DNA of 64,000 nt from Mycoemilia scoparia (GCA_027575805.1 JANBPU010000010.1:124001-188000); one strand, 5' to 3'; positions 32,579 to 47,845 are shown, counted from the stretch's first letter. Made by a program: numbers and translations. The notes: generated by a model not told the origin, from the letters alone.

Positions 32579-35554
32579 TTAGGCCTGCTGTTTTTGTGAC
32601 AGTGTGACCTTGTCGCCAAGGCTGAGGGCAATTCCTTGTGTCTTACTACGTATTCTAACATGACCAGTGATTGGGCCGTTGTCTCTCTTCTCAATGCTGA
32701 TATTTGCCAAGGCATCTTCACCAAATATGCTACGAGCGTAAAGGTTGGCAGACAGGAAGCCACACTCCTTGGCAAAGGTCTTTTCTGGTGTTAGACATCC
32801 CATGTTTGTCAGCTTCATTACATGGTGGAGATAAGTGTTAAGGTCGCTGATATTTGTGTTGACATTGACCTTGTTTTCCCATTCAAACTCGGTCCACATA
32901 GAGTGGAATGCTCTTTCGTCACAGTAGCCTGGCTTAATGTACTCCATGATGTCGATATGAATATCATTAAGCACGACACAGTGGCTCTCACCGACACCAG
33001 GACCTTCATAAACAATATTTCCAAATATGACACAAGTCTCGGTTGAAGAGACCTTAATATTAGCCTTGACACTAGAGAAGCTGTGGGGTCCAACATTGTA
33101 GCTTCGTGGCCTTTCGACAAGTTTAAGATCGCCCAGGGTAGCAAAGTCAATAGACAGGTCTTTCATGGTCTCATCAGTCTGGTTGACAATAAGGATGTCA
33201 AGTAGAATGTCATATTGGTGTACTGAAACATATGCCTCAGCATAGATCGGGTCAGTGAACCCAGTTAGCTGGACAATGTTCTCTAGCTTAGATACAGGCT
33301 GCTGTGCGCTGACTTCGCCTGTGGCCAGTATAATATCTTCCTCAATAGAGTTAACTGCCTCAGCATCAGACTTCTTTTCGAGAAGCCTGAAGGAAATGCC
33401 CTCATCAACCTGCGTGACCTCACCTTCATTGTCGCCCTTCTTTTCCTTATTCAATCTAGAGTCCTCAACACTGATCAAGTTGGTAACTGCTTTCTGGGAG
33501 GACTCGATGAATGCCTCAAGTAAGATAGACCCCTCGTCTTCGTTATCAACATGCTCCAATGCCCTGATGCAGCTCAAGATACGGTCATACGAATCTTCGT
33601 CGATCGGGTGAGTGACAAATGTAGACTGCCCAAGTCTGAGAATGCCAGTCATTATAAGCATTGCTTCAGCACGGTGTGTATTTATTTCGCTTACACCAAT
33701 AGACAGCTTTTGCAAGTTGAACACGAGCTTGACGAGAGTGTTGGCAAGAACAGAGCCAGCAAAGAAATCGCCCTTGAGGAGAAGAGCTCTCAAAAGCGGT
33801 TTATTGTCAGTTCTGATTCCAGTCTTTTCAGCAGCGGCAGCAGTAGTCAAAGAGGATTCAGTAGCATATGTACCATCAGCTAGAATACGAGTTGTTGTAA
33901 CGGTCTGAGAAGATAGTGGCTTGATTTCACCACCCTCAGTAGCATTGGCAGCAGCCTCTGCTTCTTCTTGCTCACGCTGCTCAGCAGCCAAAAGAGGAAG
34001 TTCTCCAATGGCTTCTCTGATCTTGTTCCAGGCATCACGGATATCCGATTCTGAGACTGCATATTCACCAACCAGCCATAGTGCACCACGAACGACCTTT
34101 CCTGGTTTCATATTGTCAAAAGCATAGATGATTTGCTGAATGATGTCTGGGCGCTGGTCAGGGAATTTTTCAGCCACTTCACGAACAAATGTAATGGCAT
34201 CAACAGCAGATGATGTATTGAACTGACCAATCGATGACAAAAAAACTTGAACAACATCGGCAGCGATTTCGGGGAAGTGGATGGCGCAGGAGTGGATTGT
34301 TTGAATGAGCAATAATCTATAGCTGGATACTTGGTCGTAGTGGTCTTCGTATGACTTAGTAAGTTCTTTCTTTAGTAGAGAAACGACATCTTGGATATTG
34401 CGACGACTTATGAGGTCCATCACAATGTGGAGACACTTGCGTCTAACTTCAAAGTCAGGACAGGATAGTATACGCAATAGATCCATTACAAAATCATCAA
34501 GCACGCCCTTGTTCTTGAGGCGGAGTTGGTCCAATGCTTCCAGTACTGTAAGCTTGACATTGTTATCAGACTCGAGGCTGACCAATTCAATATAACAGGA
34601 AGCAGATTCCTTAACAGCAGCAGGTTTGTTTGTGAGAGATACCAATGTTTGTGCAGCCTCGTACTTTACTGAATTAGCACGAGCAGACAGGAGCTGAAAT
34701 ACAACTGGAATATATTTGGCTCTCTCTTTAGGAGAAGATGTCACAGCGGTGCGGATGAGATCGATTACTGCTAGCTGGAGTGTCTCATCAAAGTCTAAAA
34801 GCTGAGAAACGGATTTTTGCAGCCATTTGATCGCAAGATCTGGCGCAATGGTGTTCAGCATAATAAGCGTGTTGCGCTTGCAAATCATATCATCCTGGCT
34901 CTGCAAAAATTCGAAAAGTCGATCATGTATGTCAGGAATCAGGTGTGGATTGTGTTTATATATAGCACCCAAAGCGAATACGGCATTCTTGCGAACATAG
35001 ATATGGCGATGCTCCTATATTGGATAAAAAATAGAATGATTGGTGCCAGACATCCCAATATACGTGCCTATATGGGTACGGATACTACAGGAATGATGAA
35101 TTTGAACTAATGCGCTACTTACCAAGCATTCAAAGGCAGAGTCAACAAGTGGCTCAAGGATTTCAGGCTCGCTAAGCTTGCAGAGGAAGCGGAGTGTTGC
35201 ACCGCGAATGTACTCGTTAGGATGCTGAAGGTCACTGCGAAGGGAATTGCATGCCAAAATCATCTCTTGTCTGAGCTTTCCATCAGCATTATATTTTGGA
35301 CAAACTTCCCAGTAAAATAGAAGTAGTTTCTTTAGGACTTTGTTCTTGCTTGGCATGACAAAGCGAATAATGTGCATTAGAAGCTGTTCGTAGTTCTCTC
35401 CATTAAGGGCACCCTTGATGATTTGCTGCAGAGCCTCAATCTTTATTTCATCTGTGCCCCGTTCCAGATTGCGTTTAAGCGTCTGGACATTTGGTGCTTC
35501 TGAGTGTGCAGGAAGCTGCACGAGGGTGTAGCAGGCCTCTCGGTTTGTCGTCAT
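32579..35554 (-). CDS. SEC26: Coatomer subunit beta (SEC26, beta-COP)
   Basis: 955 residues from exons 35123-35554 and 32579-35014 (minus). Beta-COP is a scaffold subunit of the COPI coat for Golgi-to-ER and intra-Golgi transport. The N-terminal ~530 residues form an Adaptin_N HEAT solenoid: ALQQIIKGALNGENYEQLLM, EYIRGATLRFLCKLSEPE, HRHIYVRKNAVFALGAIY and ALWLVGEYAVSESDI. A charged linker follows, then the beta-COP appendage with FTDPIYAEAYVSVHQYDILL, CVIFGNIVYEG and VVLNDIHIDIMEYIKP. The end, LYARSIFGEDALANISIEK then IRSKTQGIALSLGDKV, matches the family. Length is usual. Confidence 0.96.
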
Positions 35555-37919
35555 GGTAGTGCTTCGGGATGGTTATAAGGTATAAATTGGGTAAAGACTA
35601 GCAATGACCTAAGCCAAACTGTGTTGAGGTCGTTGAATATTGCTACAACACATACATGTTTAGGATTAAATTAATCTTGTTAGCAATCTAATCTGCGTAC
35701 GATCCTGTATGCATTCTTCAGGCTACAACTCTGTGATGAAATCAAAATGTAGTATTACCATTAGTCAAGGATTTAGAACTACTTTGAACACAAAGGCGAA
35801 TAGTAGAATGTCCTGAATCATGATGTAAAAATCAAAAAATCCAGTTGTGCTCAAGGACAACCGAAATCCTCTATACAAAGCCAAATATTTGAACTAAAAA
35901 AAACTAGTATATTGTGCTGAAAATATCAACTAGAGCTTGAATGAGAGCGCTAGCTTGATGTCACATCTATAACACCAGATGGTTTTTTTAGTTGTTTTAG
36001 GGGAGAGAAACATTTATAGAGAAACATGTAATCCATTTTCAAAGAAAGATGGAGATGCAAATTTGCATGTGCGCCTAAAATCAGGCAGGGATCTGGGTAT
36101 GGAAAAATCGGAATCGATTAGGCTAGTGCAACATCCCTTTGAGATGCCCAATAAAGCGCTGCAAAGTATCTGCTTATTAGATCAGTACTGGTATCGGCTT
36201 TTTTGTGCATGTGATGTGTATCGACAACAGGTACGAACAGGTCATAGTTAGTGCGATGTATGGCACATTAGAGCCCATTCTTTGGAGACATTGGCGGGCT
36301 ATAGGATTGAGGGCTTTGCGCAATATTCACAAGCCTTTGGGGGTTCTCAATCGTTTATATATGTGTGGGATTGGTAGTAGGCCTGGGTGGCCACAGCAGC
36401 CAATCAAAATAATTCCTGCTAATCACAGCCAGTGTTGTAAATAATAATAGAAGTGGCAGGCACGAAAAAGCCCTTGGGCAGCCTGACGTGTATTAAGTAA
36501 TACAAGGCCATTGGTGGTTCCAGTGCTGGATAGACACAATCAAGATTAGAGTTTATGGAGCCCTTTAAATTCCAGGCGCTCCTTAAATTGTTGCGACCTA
36601 TTTGGCAGAATCGCAGGCATTGGCGGCTTGCAGAATAAAAGTAAACAAAGGGATGCTACAGCGCGGCTGCCTGGTTTGTTTTCAGGGGCTGGCTTAGAAA
36701 CAAAGTAGCCAAGTTTGGAATCTGTGAACACATGGGCAGAGGCAGAATAAAGCTAAGGTCTGGCATGATGCTATGAGCATTAATGTGGACCAGGTGGGAA
36801 GGAAAGCACAGAAGGCAGAACTTAGCACACTTCTAGCAGCAATTTGACTGGCTTATTAGCGGTTTCATGCATTATAAAACTTTCACTGTTGAGGGGTGTA
36901 TGTAATACAGGCTACAATACACTCAGAGGCCAAAACGATCATCGAATGCCCCACGAAAACTTGGTTTCAACCCTGGGGCTTCAAGGTAGGCGGGCAGCAA
37001 AGTGCCCTGTAATAAAACAAGATCCCTGCCACATATCCTCGCCTTGTTTTGTAGCAATATTGGGTTGTATTTTAGTTCCTTTCTGTTTTCTTTTATACAT
37101 TTTGTTTTCATCCTCGCCTCAAGGGTCCAGCTATTACTGCTGTATATTTTCACAACCACTTTATTTGGCGCCCTCGGGTCGGATTGAAAGCTTAGCTTAA
37201 CGGGTAGTGTAGTAACGACGCCAAAAGCCTCAACAAACCCAAAGACCGCGTAGACAAAGCCTTGTTTATAGTCTAGAGCTTGTTCAGATATTACTTGGGC
37301 AGTTCCTTGGTTTGATAGCTTTGCCTTTTCATTGCTGCCTTCCACAAACAGCGGGCCTCGCAGACACAAAAGTGCGTAGCCATATAGAGCCCAGTAGTAT
37401 ATATCCCAGGCCAGGCCATTAAAAAGTCTATTAAAGGTAAGCTTTTGCTATAAGAGTCCAGCTACTCTGCCCGCTTCCTTTCCCTCTTTTGGCTTAATTA
37501 CCTGCAAATGCAATGACTTTCGCCCATCTGTCTGAATCAGCGAAATGCGTGTTCTTCGTATGCGGATAAAGCCGTATTCCTTAACAATATCCCCACCGTA
37601 TATACTTGTGTGTGTTTCTCATGGGAACCAAATATGCCAATGTGCTTGATTTCCAAAGCCCGGTTTTTTAACTGTCCCAATTTTCCTTTTTGTTTGTAGG
37701 TTTAACTACTCAATTAAAAAGTAGTAATAGTAGTGGCAACAACAGTTGTGATAGTAGTAGAGGGCTTTCCGACCGCCTTGTGGTTCATACTGTTTATCGG
37801 GTCTTCGTACAGGATCCGCTTTTCCAGTATATTTGGAATCCCAATTTCTTAGATCAAAAGGCAAAAGAGATAAAGGTCTGGCATATTCTGGGGATCATTG
37901 TATATAGCACCTCATCAAG
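35555..37919. other. 2.4-kb divergent intergenic region (SEC26 / RBMS-like)
   Basis: No protein-coding signature or repeat family member was recognised. A TAG/AGT-rich run (37723-37760) lies in the likely 5' leader of the RNA-binding protein gene. Confidence 0.4.
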
Positions 37920-40179
37920 ATGTCTTTGCCTCCCCAATCAACCACCCATCAGTCACAGTTCAGCCCTATAGTTGCCTATATTCCAGGCCACCCATCAGAG
38001 AGCTCGCACGGTGCTCAGGCATACTCGCCAACCCCCGGGTCACCAATTATGAATTCACCGCCAAATTATATCATGTCTTCGTCCACCACGCTCAGGCAAC
38101 CAGTTCCAGTCGGTTCGCCACCAAATGCAGTTTTTGCCTATTACCCGCCTCCACACCACGTTTATCATCACGCATCAGCACCTCTTTCACCACACATGCA
38201 TGCTGTACCCATGTCTCCTCCCCATGGCTTCTTTTTCACTCCAGGAAAGCCAGTTGGATCGCCCCAATCCGAACAACACCTGCGCGAGGCTACTGGCGAT
38301 GCTGCCCTCCCGCTCTACAACATAAGTGGCGGGGGTGTCAGCTTTCCTGGCGACGCAAAGGATAGCTTTGCCCACACAAACAATGTCTATATACGTGGTC
38401 TTCCCTCGGACTTCACTGACGATTTGCTTAGGGAGATGGCGTCAAGGTATGGCAAAATAGTCTCATCAAAAGCAATTATCGACGAAAGCTCAGGGAAGTG
38501 CAAGGGCTATGGATTTGTTATGTATCGAAGCGCCCTTGAAGTCCAGAGTGCCATCTCCGGCTTCACTGACGAGGGATTCCAGGCCTCTATGGCCAAAGAT
38601 TCGTTCAGGACTAAGCTCAAGCATCTCCAGGACAAGGACTCGACAAACCTGTACTTTTCTAACCTTCCGCTAGATATGGACGAAGAGGTAATTAGAGTTT
38701 CATGCAGCCCATACAGCCAGCCTGTGTATGGACCCATTTCCAATCATTTCTTGTTCTGGGAAAAGAATAATGCATAATTTTAAATAAATGGCGATTGATT
38801 TTTAGGGATTACACGATCTGCTGAAACCATCCTCAGTGACGTCCAGCCGCATTCTCCGTGAGGGTGACAGAAGTCGCGGGGTTGGGTTTGCAAGGTTTGT
38901 GTTTATTTACAATATGTTTTTCACACAGACCCACGGGTTATCGATGAGGCTTTTCAACTCACAGCGTATGCACGGATATGCTTCTCGTATAGGATGGCGG
39001 ATCGAGAAACGGCAGTAAGCGTAATCGAAAGGCTGAATGGTGCAGTAATACCAGGGAGCAATGGGCCACTGCTCATCCGATTTGCCGATTCGGCAGCACA
39101 AAAGAAGTTCAAAAAACAGTCAAGCTACCAAAAGGTTAGTGGTGCTAACCAATCTCTGCGCAAGATCATGCCAATATATGCAAGCATATTGTTTTAACCA
39201 TGGCTACTCGTACTAAAATGGCGGTGTAGACGGAAAGTGTCGAGGGAGGGCCTCAGGTTGTGTGGAGCCCTGTTCTGGTTTATACGACAAGCCCTAATAT
39301 TGGCCCAAGCTATAGTGAAAACTCTGGGCCTAGTAGGTAAGTACACGTGGTGGTGACTTGCAATGTACAAGCAAACTCTGTTGCCCAAACTCGCAGAGCA
39401 TCTTGAGATTCTTATCTTCCCTGCACAGTTGACACATGTGCATGAATAGCCACAGTGGCTCCTCTGCTGACAAGACTATTTCCTTAATCCTTAGGCAAAG
39501 ATCGCCCCCACCCATCAATAACTATATGTCCGGATACGGCTCGCCCCCCTTCACAAACCAGGGTTACACGGCATCAGGCTATAACACTCCTCACTATCCA
39601 GGTCCCGGATATGTGTCTCCGGGGTATGTGTCTTCGGGGTATGCATCCCCAGAAATGACTTCGCCGTACCTTGGCTCAAATGTCCATGGACACCAAGTGC
39701 AGCAATTCCAAAAGCACCAAAAGCAAGCCCTACAGCCCTACCATCACCATCCTGGAGTAGGCGAAGAGCCGCACCAACCCCACTCGCACAAACAGCAACA
39801 AATATATCCACCACAGCACCACCAGGTCCCTGAAGATCAGGGACACTACCAAATTGATGTTTCTAACCATCACCAAAACCTCATTCGGGCATCAGAGGCC
39901 TCTCACGCGCAGCCCTTAAAGCAAGAATCCACAGCATTGCAGAATCACCGCCGACCCATCAGCTCACAGCACACAAGAGTCCCAAGATCCAGCCCCCAGC
40001 GACAGGGTGATTCTTCGAAGCAGCTATGCGATTCTTCGCAAGCGGGGCAGAGGTCTCACCAGCCAGCCACTTCTGGCAGCGACAAAGGCGAGATCGGGAA
40101 TGGCAACGGAGGCAACACTAGTGGCAATGGCAGTATATCGAACTTAACCAGTATCATGCAAGCACAGCTTAACATCTAG
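37920..40179 (+). CDS. RBMS/MSSP-like RNA-binding protein, two RRMs
   Basis: 596 residues from exons 37920-38687, 38806-38894, 38993-39134, 39230-39336 and 39495-40179. A Ser/Pro/His-rich N-terminus (~1-155) leads to RRM1 (NNVYIRGLPSDFTDDLLREM, with RNP1 KGYGFVMY) and RRM2 (TNLYFSNLPLDMDEE, then SSRILREGDRSRGVGFARM, whose RNP1 is split by intron 2). The pairing and wording match the RBMS (MSSP) family, single-stranded nucleic acid or AU-rich RNA binders. Residues ~370-596 are disordered, rich in Gln, His and Pro, with YxSPGYVS-type repeats. Role in mRNA control is inferred. Confidence 0.85.
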
Positions 40180-40960
40180 TGAATACGGCGGCAGTGCTAT
40201 TGTGCATCCCTCCATAATCACACACGCGACGACAACGGCTATTATTACTATCCCTATTATTACCCAACACAACATCATCACCACCATATTATTCTATGAA
40301 TATATTTGCCTTAAAGTAGTGTATACATACATTTAGCCATACCCTTAACAGGATAGCCATTTTTGGCCATTCTATATATATGTTTTCATATTTGCTTCAT
40401 CCCATTAAAGCCTTCCTAGACCAGAGTTTGTTATTCCAGCTTGTTTTTGAAGCTACTTTTGCATGTGACAAAGATAGGCCCACATACGTGTTTGTTTTAT
40501 CCAAATGTCTCGGTTAATGATTATATAAATATTTCTTTGCTTTCCATTTTGAAGTGCAGATGATTTCAAATCTGGGGTCAGGGTCCTTGATTATTTCATC
40601 TTTTGAGTTATTTGGGCTGAACGATCTGGATTGGCTAATCATGATTAAGGATTTTTCAGATATTAGTAGCTGATGCTTCTGCTATTAGGTGATCTTGTCT
40701 CCCTTTTTCCTCCCCCCCCTACACTCAAGCTGAACCACACGCAACAGTCAATCAGAGTGGACTCTTGTTGTTGACTGAGGTAAATTTTGGGTTTCCCAGT
40801 GTGGAGATGTAAATGTTATTGGCTGTCTTTCAATGAGTTGAATGCAGTTCGTCTTTCCTTTCTTTTCGTTTGACCCCTTTTTACACTATTATCTGCTCAC
40901 ATATTTACTCTCAAAAACGAAAGCGGATATTTAAATAGCTCCTATTTCAATATATACGCC
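40180..40960. other. Intergenic, promoter side of IDI1
   Basis: No gene. A pyrimidine/C run at 40696-40720 and AT-rich 3' UTR sequence of the RNA-binding protein gene. Confidence 0.4.
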
Positions 40961-42169
<1,209 letters not shown>

Positions 42170-42486
42170 GTTACATTTCTAACCTCTCAAGGTTATCCGC
42201 AGCCTTTCCCTCTTGAATCAAACAAACTTGTTTGCTAATATTTCAACATATTCATAAATGCACATTTGATATCAGGCTTAAATATCTATCGATCTATATC
42301 ATCATGGTGTGTATAAGTGTTCTTTATTGTTTTCGCCACGTTTAATTGGTTTTTAAATGATCACAAAAATATTATAAAATCACAAGAATTAAAAGCTAAT
42401 AGTAATAAAATGTAAAATTTCAAGAGCAGGAAAGGAGGACAATATTTTTATGTTTGGTTTAGATCTCAAAAAAAAAAAAGACATTT
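42170..42486. other. Convergent 3' region of IDI1 and MLH1
   Basis: AT-rich DNA with an A-run at 42468-42480. No gene. Confidence 0.5.
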
Positions 42487-42972
42487 TCAGCATCGCTCAA
42501 AGATGCGATAAAGGTCTGGCAAGTCTGCAATCTGTATGATATTACTTGATTCGGCTAGTGCACTTGAAGCCACAAAGCCAGTTTTGAGGGCAGCAAACAT
42601 GCCATGTTGTACCATATGCCTATAGACCGAAAATTCATCATCATATTCTTTCTTTAATCTTTCAAATTCTGAGGCATCTTCGTGGTCTTGTTCTGGAGCT
42701 ATGGGTGGTTCGCATGAATAGAAATATGCCAATTCCTTAGAAAAGCCTTCAAAGAACTCTCTTTCATTTGACCAATCGACCTCACATCCAATTCTTAGCA
42801 AGAAAAGTGGAAGCTTTGTCATATTTGGATGATATTCTTTTAATAGCAGAGGCAAGGTAAGGAGTTGGCCATCATCTGAAATCTTCATACAATAGTATTC
42901 GTCAAGCATATCTTTTCTTGATACTACAAGATCGGTTATTGCCTAAACAATATAAGGTTAATTGTAGAAGGT

Positions 42973-43009
<37 letters not shown>

Positions 43010-45748
43010 TTGTGCTTTTGATTTAAAATAAATATTTTAATAAATTTGTTAGGCAAGCTTTTGATTACCTTTGCGACCTTTTTTACTGGTTTAAACTCTT
43101 CACCAAGGTTTGCTTCAGATTCTTCTACTTGGAGTGCCAATAGCGTCATATCATATATAGAGACCGGGGGGTCGAGCACCATGTGTCCGAAATTATGGAA
43201 ATCTTGGAGAGTAATGTTGTAAAACAGCTCTTCACTTATAGCCTGTATATCTAAAATGTAAAGTTTTGTTTGATGTTGTATTAGTGCTCGAAACCCATCA
43301 ACAAATCCAACAAAGTTGTGATTGTTTAGAATGGTTGTCAAATCTCTGTTTGTTCTGTCCTTTAGTTCTTGACGAAGCTGTAGTATACTTGTTAGTCGAA
43401 CGTTTACTTTAGGACGAGGTTTTATATTAACCAGAGGGTTTGTTTTTGAATTTACAACTGTTTGTGACGAAGTTGAAGGAGTAGAGCTATCATCGGATTC
43501 ATTCGAAAGTCTTTTTGTAGCTGAAGCATCAGTTGATGGAACTTTTGCACTATTGCCAATGTTTTGTGAAGTATCCGTCGCGGGAGGATGGATATCTTCA
43601 TGTCTTCTTTTACTGGGAATGCTAATTGTATTCATTTCTGTTAATCCTTGTGGAGATGCAATGTCTCCAGAATCACCGGTCTGGTGTTTCGATGGCGAGT
43701 TTTTATGCCTTGTCCTTGTTATAACTGGAGCACTACCCAAATTTAGATCAAGTTCTATTTCCTCATCATCTTCGCTATCTGAATATGAGACCATTTTTGC
43801 TCGAGGAATTGGCTTGGATGTGGGAGATGTGAATGCAAATGATTCAAGGGAGAGGGAGCGACTATCAGTTCTAACCATCTTATTAACAGGCAATTTTCGT
43901 GTGGGGGTTGCAGTAGGCTTAGGCGTTGACAAAGCGCTTGAAGTTCCTCTTTTGGATAAACTTGAGGGAATTTGGATATTGACAACTCCATCTTTTTCCC
44001 CGTTTGGATTCTTTGTGGGTGTTGTTGGACTCATAGCATCAAGCAGTGTACTGTCTACGGATCTGGTAGTTATTGGCGTGAGTAGGGTTTGTACACGATA
44101 CGTTTGCGTTTCATTGTTTTTTGTCAGCATGCCCCTGATCTTTTCGGTGATCTCAGAGATTATTTCATCTTGGTTGAGAAATTGAACTTCACGTTTTGTC
44201 GGGTGAACATTCACATCCACAGTGCGTGGATCTAGTTGAATGTCAATGTAAGCAAATGGTTTTGACGACTTGGGATGTATAGACGTGTACAGGTTTTCGA
44301 CAGCCCGCTTTAATGGCGGACAATCGACCAAGCGATCTATCACAGAAGTGTTGAATAATGTAGTATATGAGGGTGGGAATACTAAGGAGTGCTGATGATA
44401 CGCATGCAAGAGTTTGCTTAGAGTTAAAACTTACGATTAATAAACAAAAGGAATATAGTTTTTCGGTTTTCATGGTTCATGTTGGAAACAAGGCATTTGC
44501 ACTTGAACTTTAGGGGCGTGGAATTCACTTCAACTGACTCGACTGAAGAGGCAACATTTGTCCCATATACCAACCGAATGCAGTCTAGGGTTGTAGCATT
44601 CGGGGGAGTGCTAAGATCGACAGCAGTTGTACCAGCCTGTAGAGAACAATAAGTAGTTGATATATGGTGCTGTGTAAAAGGGGTGTGTATATGCTATTCG
44701 AATGGGATCTGACGGCCATTGTTACCTTTCGGCAAGTAAATGCAATTCCGGAATTGTGTATAGAGTACTTGTTGACTACTTCAAGTACTCTATTGTATTC
44801 CTCGGTGATATTCTTTAAGGCCTTTTTTCGGAAAGTTAGGTTGTAAAACAAGTCTTCGGCCTATAGAAATTTATAGCGAGTAAGTAGGTACTTATGTTTC
44901 TATAGTAAACATCCGGCTACATTTTCTCATTTAAAAATTGCCAGTGACACTAGTGCTTACAATTATCTGTGTTCCGTTGTTTCCAGCACATGGTTTTGGA
45001 TCAGATGTGGCCCCGGCTTTTGGTGGGACAAGCTTACCATCTGCATAAGTTGCTCTACAACAGAAGATGTGGTTAGATCACTTATAAAAGAAACAGGCCA
45101 TAATTGAAACATATTGATATAGGAACTTGCTTGAATGCGCAATCAGACTCAGCAGTCTTGGATGTAATTGTGAGATGGGATACATGGCTTATGCTAGCCA
45201 AAGCTTCACCACGGAATCCATATGTTTGGATTGTTGATAGGTCTTCGTAAGACCGAAGTTTACTTGTCGTGAATCTTTCGCATACTATATCAAGATCCTC
45301 TTTCTACAACGATTAAAAAGATCCTGTTGGTGCTAAATGCTGAGTTAGAGTTACTTGGGAATCAATTGCTTTAATAACTTCAATACATGCTTTAATCCCA
45401 TGACCATTGTCCTGTATTTGTAATAGTTTCATTCCTCCATCTTTTATAGTTATCGATATGGTGGTTGCCCCAGCATCCAGCGAATTTTCAATCAATTCTT
45501 TCAAAGCATTAGCTGGTCTGTGAATAATCTATTCCAGAGTTCATGTTTAATATTCAAATTCCAATAACGTAATATAGTCAGTATTACAATAAACTCTAGA
45601 GAGACGATTATGCATATATCATCTCTTAAATGAATATATATATATATATGCGATTTATTACCTCTCCAGCAGCAATGCGGTCAATAACCGACTTGTCAAG
45701 CTTACGAATTCGTGGAAGGTTTGTGGTGTGGGTACTGTCTTCGCTCAT
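42487..45748 (-). CDS. MLH1: DNA mismatch repair protein MLH1
   Basis: 850 residues in the preferred model; the MutL-homologue ATPase of nuclear mismatch repair, partner of PMS1/MLH3. Minus-strand exons: 45662-45748, 45391-45528, 45131-45303, 44961-45054, 44726-44860, 44435-44636, 43069-44336 and 42487-42942. GHKL motifs: [20 protein letters not shown] (Mg-binding Asn), [14 protein letters not shown] and [13 protein letters not shown]; then [14 protein letters not shown]. The linker is long and Ser/Thr-rich. The C-terminal domain ends in the family-specific FERC. Intron 3 has a GCAAGT donor. Intron 2 either uses a GC donor (GCATGT at 45390) or a GT donor at 45354 that would insert 12 residues after GHGIK, so this junction is uncertain. 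Confidence 0.95.
42974..43011. repeat. Compound (TA)n(TG)n microsatellite in MLH1 intron 7
   Basis: About 11 TA then 7 GT units near the acceptor side of the last intron on the minus strand. Confidence 0.95.
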
Positions 45749-46050
45749 GACTGCTACTACAGATGCTATTATTATACTTGGAATGCCAAGCGTACTTGTA
45801 GAATAGATTGAAAAATGACTTGTAGAGCAAGAGAAGTGAAAGTGACCAGGCAGACACGACCAAAAGCAATCAGAATATAGGATGCTGATCAGTAAAAGAT
45901 CAAGAGACGCGTATTTAACACTGAATTGATTCTGATTACACAAAAATAACGTCAGATCAATGTCACAAGCAATTATAATTCAAAAATTGAAACTTTATAC
46001 TAAAAGAAAGAATTGTAAAATAGATGTATGTATGGAGTGGTGGTAGTCAG

Positions 46051-47578
46051 TTAGACCTTGGCTTTTTTGGACTCTTCATTTTCTGGCTCATTGTCTACTT
46101 TTCGCTTTCCTGCGCTTTGAGCAGAAGAATCGACACTGGGGTCGTTTCCATTTTCAGATGCTGGATTCTCCTTGGCCTTTGCTTTCTTGGATCGTGCCAA
46201 CGAGGTCAAGTCATTTACAGTTCCGGCTTTGAGGGCTTGTTCTAGAATGGCCTTTGCTTCTTCTGATATTGGGATAGGCGAATCTGTTCCAAGGCCTATG
46301 GAGGTAGCAGGTTTTGGAGCCTTCCATTCCTCACACTATTTATAGATTAAGAAATGCATATTTTTTGTTTAGCCTATATACAAAATTGGTTTGTATATGA
46401 TGCGTGATTTGAAACTGTTGCCATACCTTCAAGGATACATCATTTAGAAGTTCATCAATATCTTTAATCTCTTCTGTTATGCTTTTGGTTTTATCTTCGC
46501 TTGCATTTTTCTGTTCCTCCATTAGCCTGTTTTTGTGTTTATCAAGAACTTGCTTTACACTTTCGAGAGATTCAATAGCTTTGCCTGTCTCTTTGTTGTA
46601 TTCATATGCAAGTGCTAGTTTATAATAGGCCTCAGCAAGTTCACGATCATCATCAGCCAGATGCTGCTTCTTAACTAGCAAGGCGTGCTCAAAATCTTTG
46701 GTAGCCTGCTCAAAGCTCTCTGATTCCATAGAGACATCTCCCAAGAGCATCAGCGTCTCTGACAACTTTAGTTGAGCATCTTTTCCAGGCTGTTGTTCTT
46801 GGATTACACGAGCAACATCCAGGACTTCCCAAGCTGCACTGAAGTCATCTCCTGTATCGTCTTCATCCTCATTGTCATTGCCCCCCTCATCTCCACCATT
46901 GGATGTTTCTGCTTCTTTTCCATTTGATTGTTCCTTGGATGTACCAGCTACTTTTTCAGGCTCATCACAATTTTTCTCTCCTTCCTTCTCATCAGCACCA
47001 TCTTCATCAAAGGCACGGAAATCTGGTTCGCCTTCAAACTGTATGTGACCTTTCTTCGCAGGAGTACCATTCTCTTCGACTAGATAATAATTTCAAACAC
47101 AAGGATACTGTCAACAAAAAATGAATTTTGATAATACATTAAATTATACAGTTAGTGCTTGGCCATTTACCTTGCTGGGATTTTGCTGCTGCTTCTGCCA
47201 GTGTCTTTTTGGCAAGAAGTGTTGTTTGATGAATAGCATTCTGCAAAAGCGCACGACCATACATGACTAGAGCATCTGCATATCTTGGTGACTGGGAGCC
47301 GAATGCTTGTTCTCTGCAAATACATTTCACAAATTTTACTTTAGCTAATACAGTATTTTACTATGTATGTGCACATAAAGGAATAAGTATAAACCAGATA
47401 CTTGCGTTGTTTGGGACATTTCTCCGAAATAGTTGATTGCGTCCTCCCATTGCTCCAAAGCAAAAGCTCGGGTTCCCTTGTCAATGAGCTCTGAAATGAC
47501 AGGAAGAACGGCCATTTTGGCGTCTTGATCAGCAGAGGTTTGTGGGTTGTTATCAACAGATTTTCCCTTTTCAGTCAT
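46051..47578 (-). CDS. NASP/Hif1-like histone chaperone (SHNi-TPR)
   Basis: 417 residues from exons 47406-47578, 47171-47313, 46427-47079 and 46051-46335 (minus). NASP-family proteins bind H3 or H3-H4 and guard soluble histones. TPR1 (LIDKGTRAFALEQWEDAINYF) leads into the SPRYADALVMYGRALLQNAI helix. An acidic Glu/Asp-rich insert interrupts TPR2, as in the family (DEGGNDNEDEDDTGDDF). Then come AAWEVLDVARVI, TLMLLGDVSMESESFEQATK and the SHNi-TPR helices DRELAEAYYKLALAYEYN..TGKAIESLES, a coiled coil, and a Lys-rich nuclear tail (AGKRKVDNEPENEESKKAKV). Intron 1 has a GCAAGT donor; only that splice keeps the frame (SQTTEQAFGSQS). Confidence 0.9.
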
Positions 47579-47845
47579 TTCTAGCAAGGTATTAATTGGC
47601 GACTATATGCGCAGAATTAATAAATAAGCAATAGCAAAGTGTGCAAAAGATCCAGGATGTTGGTCCCAAAGTTTGTTTTCAATGCATTTTGTTCATCAGC
47701 AAATGATTTGGCTGTATAAACGTGACGCGACGTAGCTCCAAATCTGATTTAATTAATCACAAGTGCCTGATCTCAGGAAGAGCCTATATTGTTCATTAGA
47801 AAGATAGTTTTATTCTAAAAATGCAAAAACAAAGTTTGTTCAACA

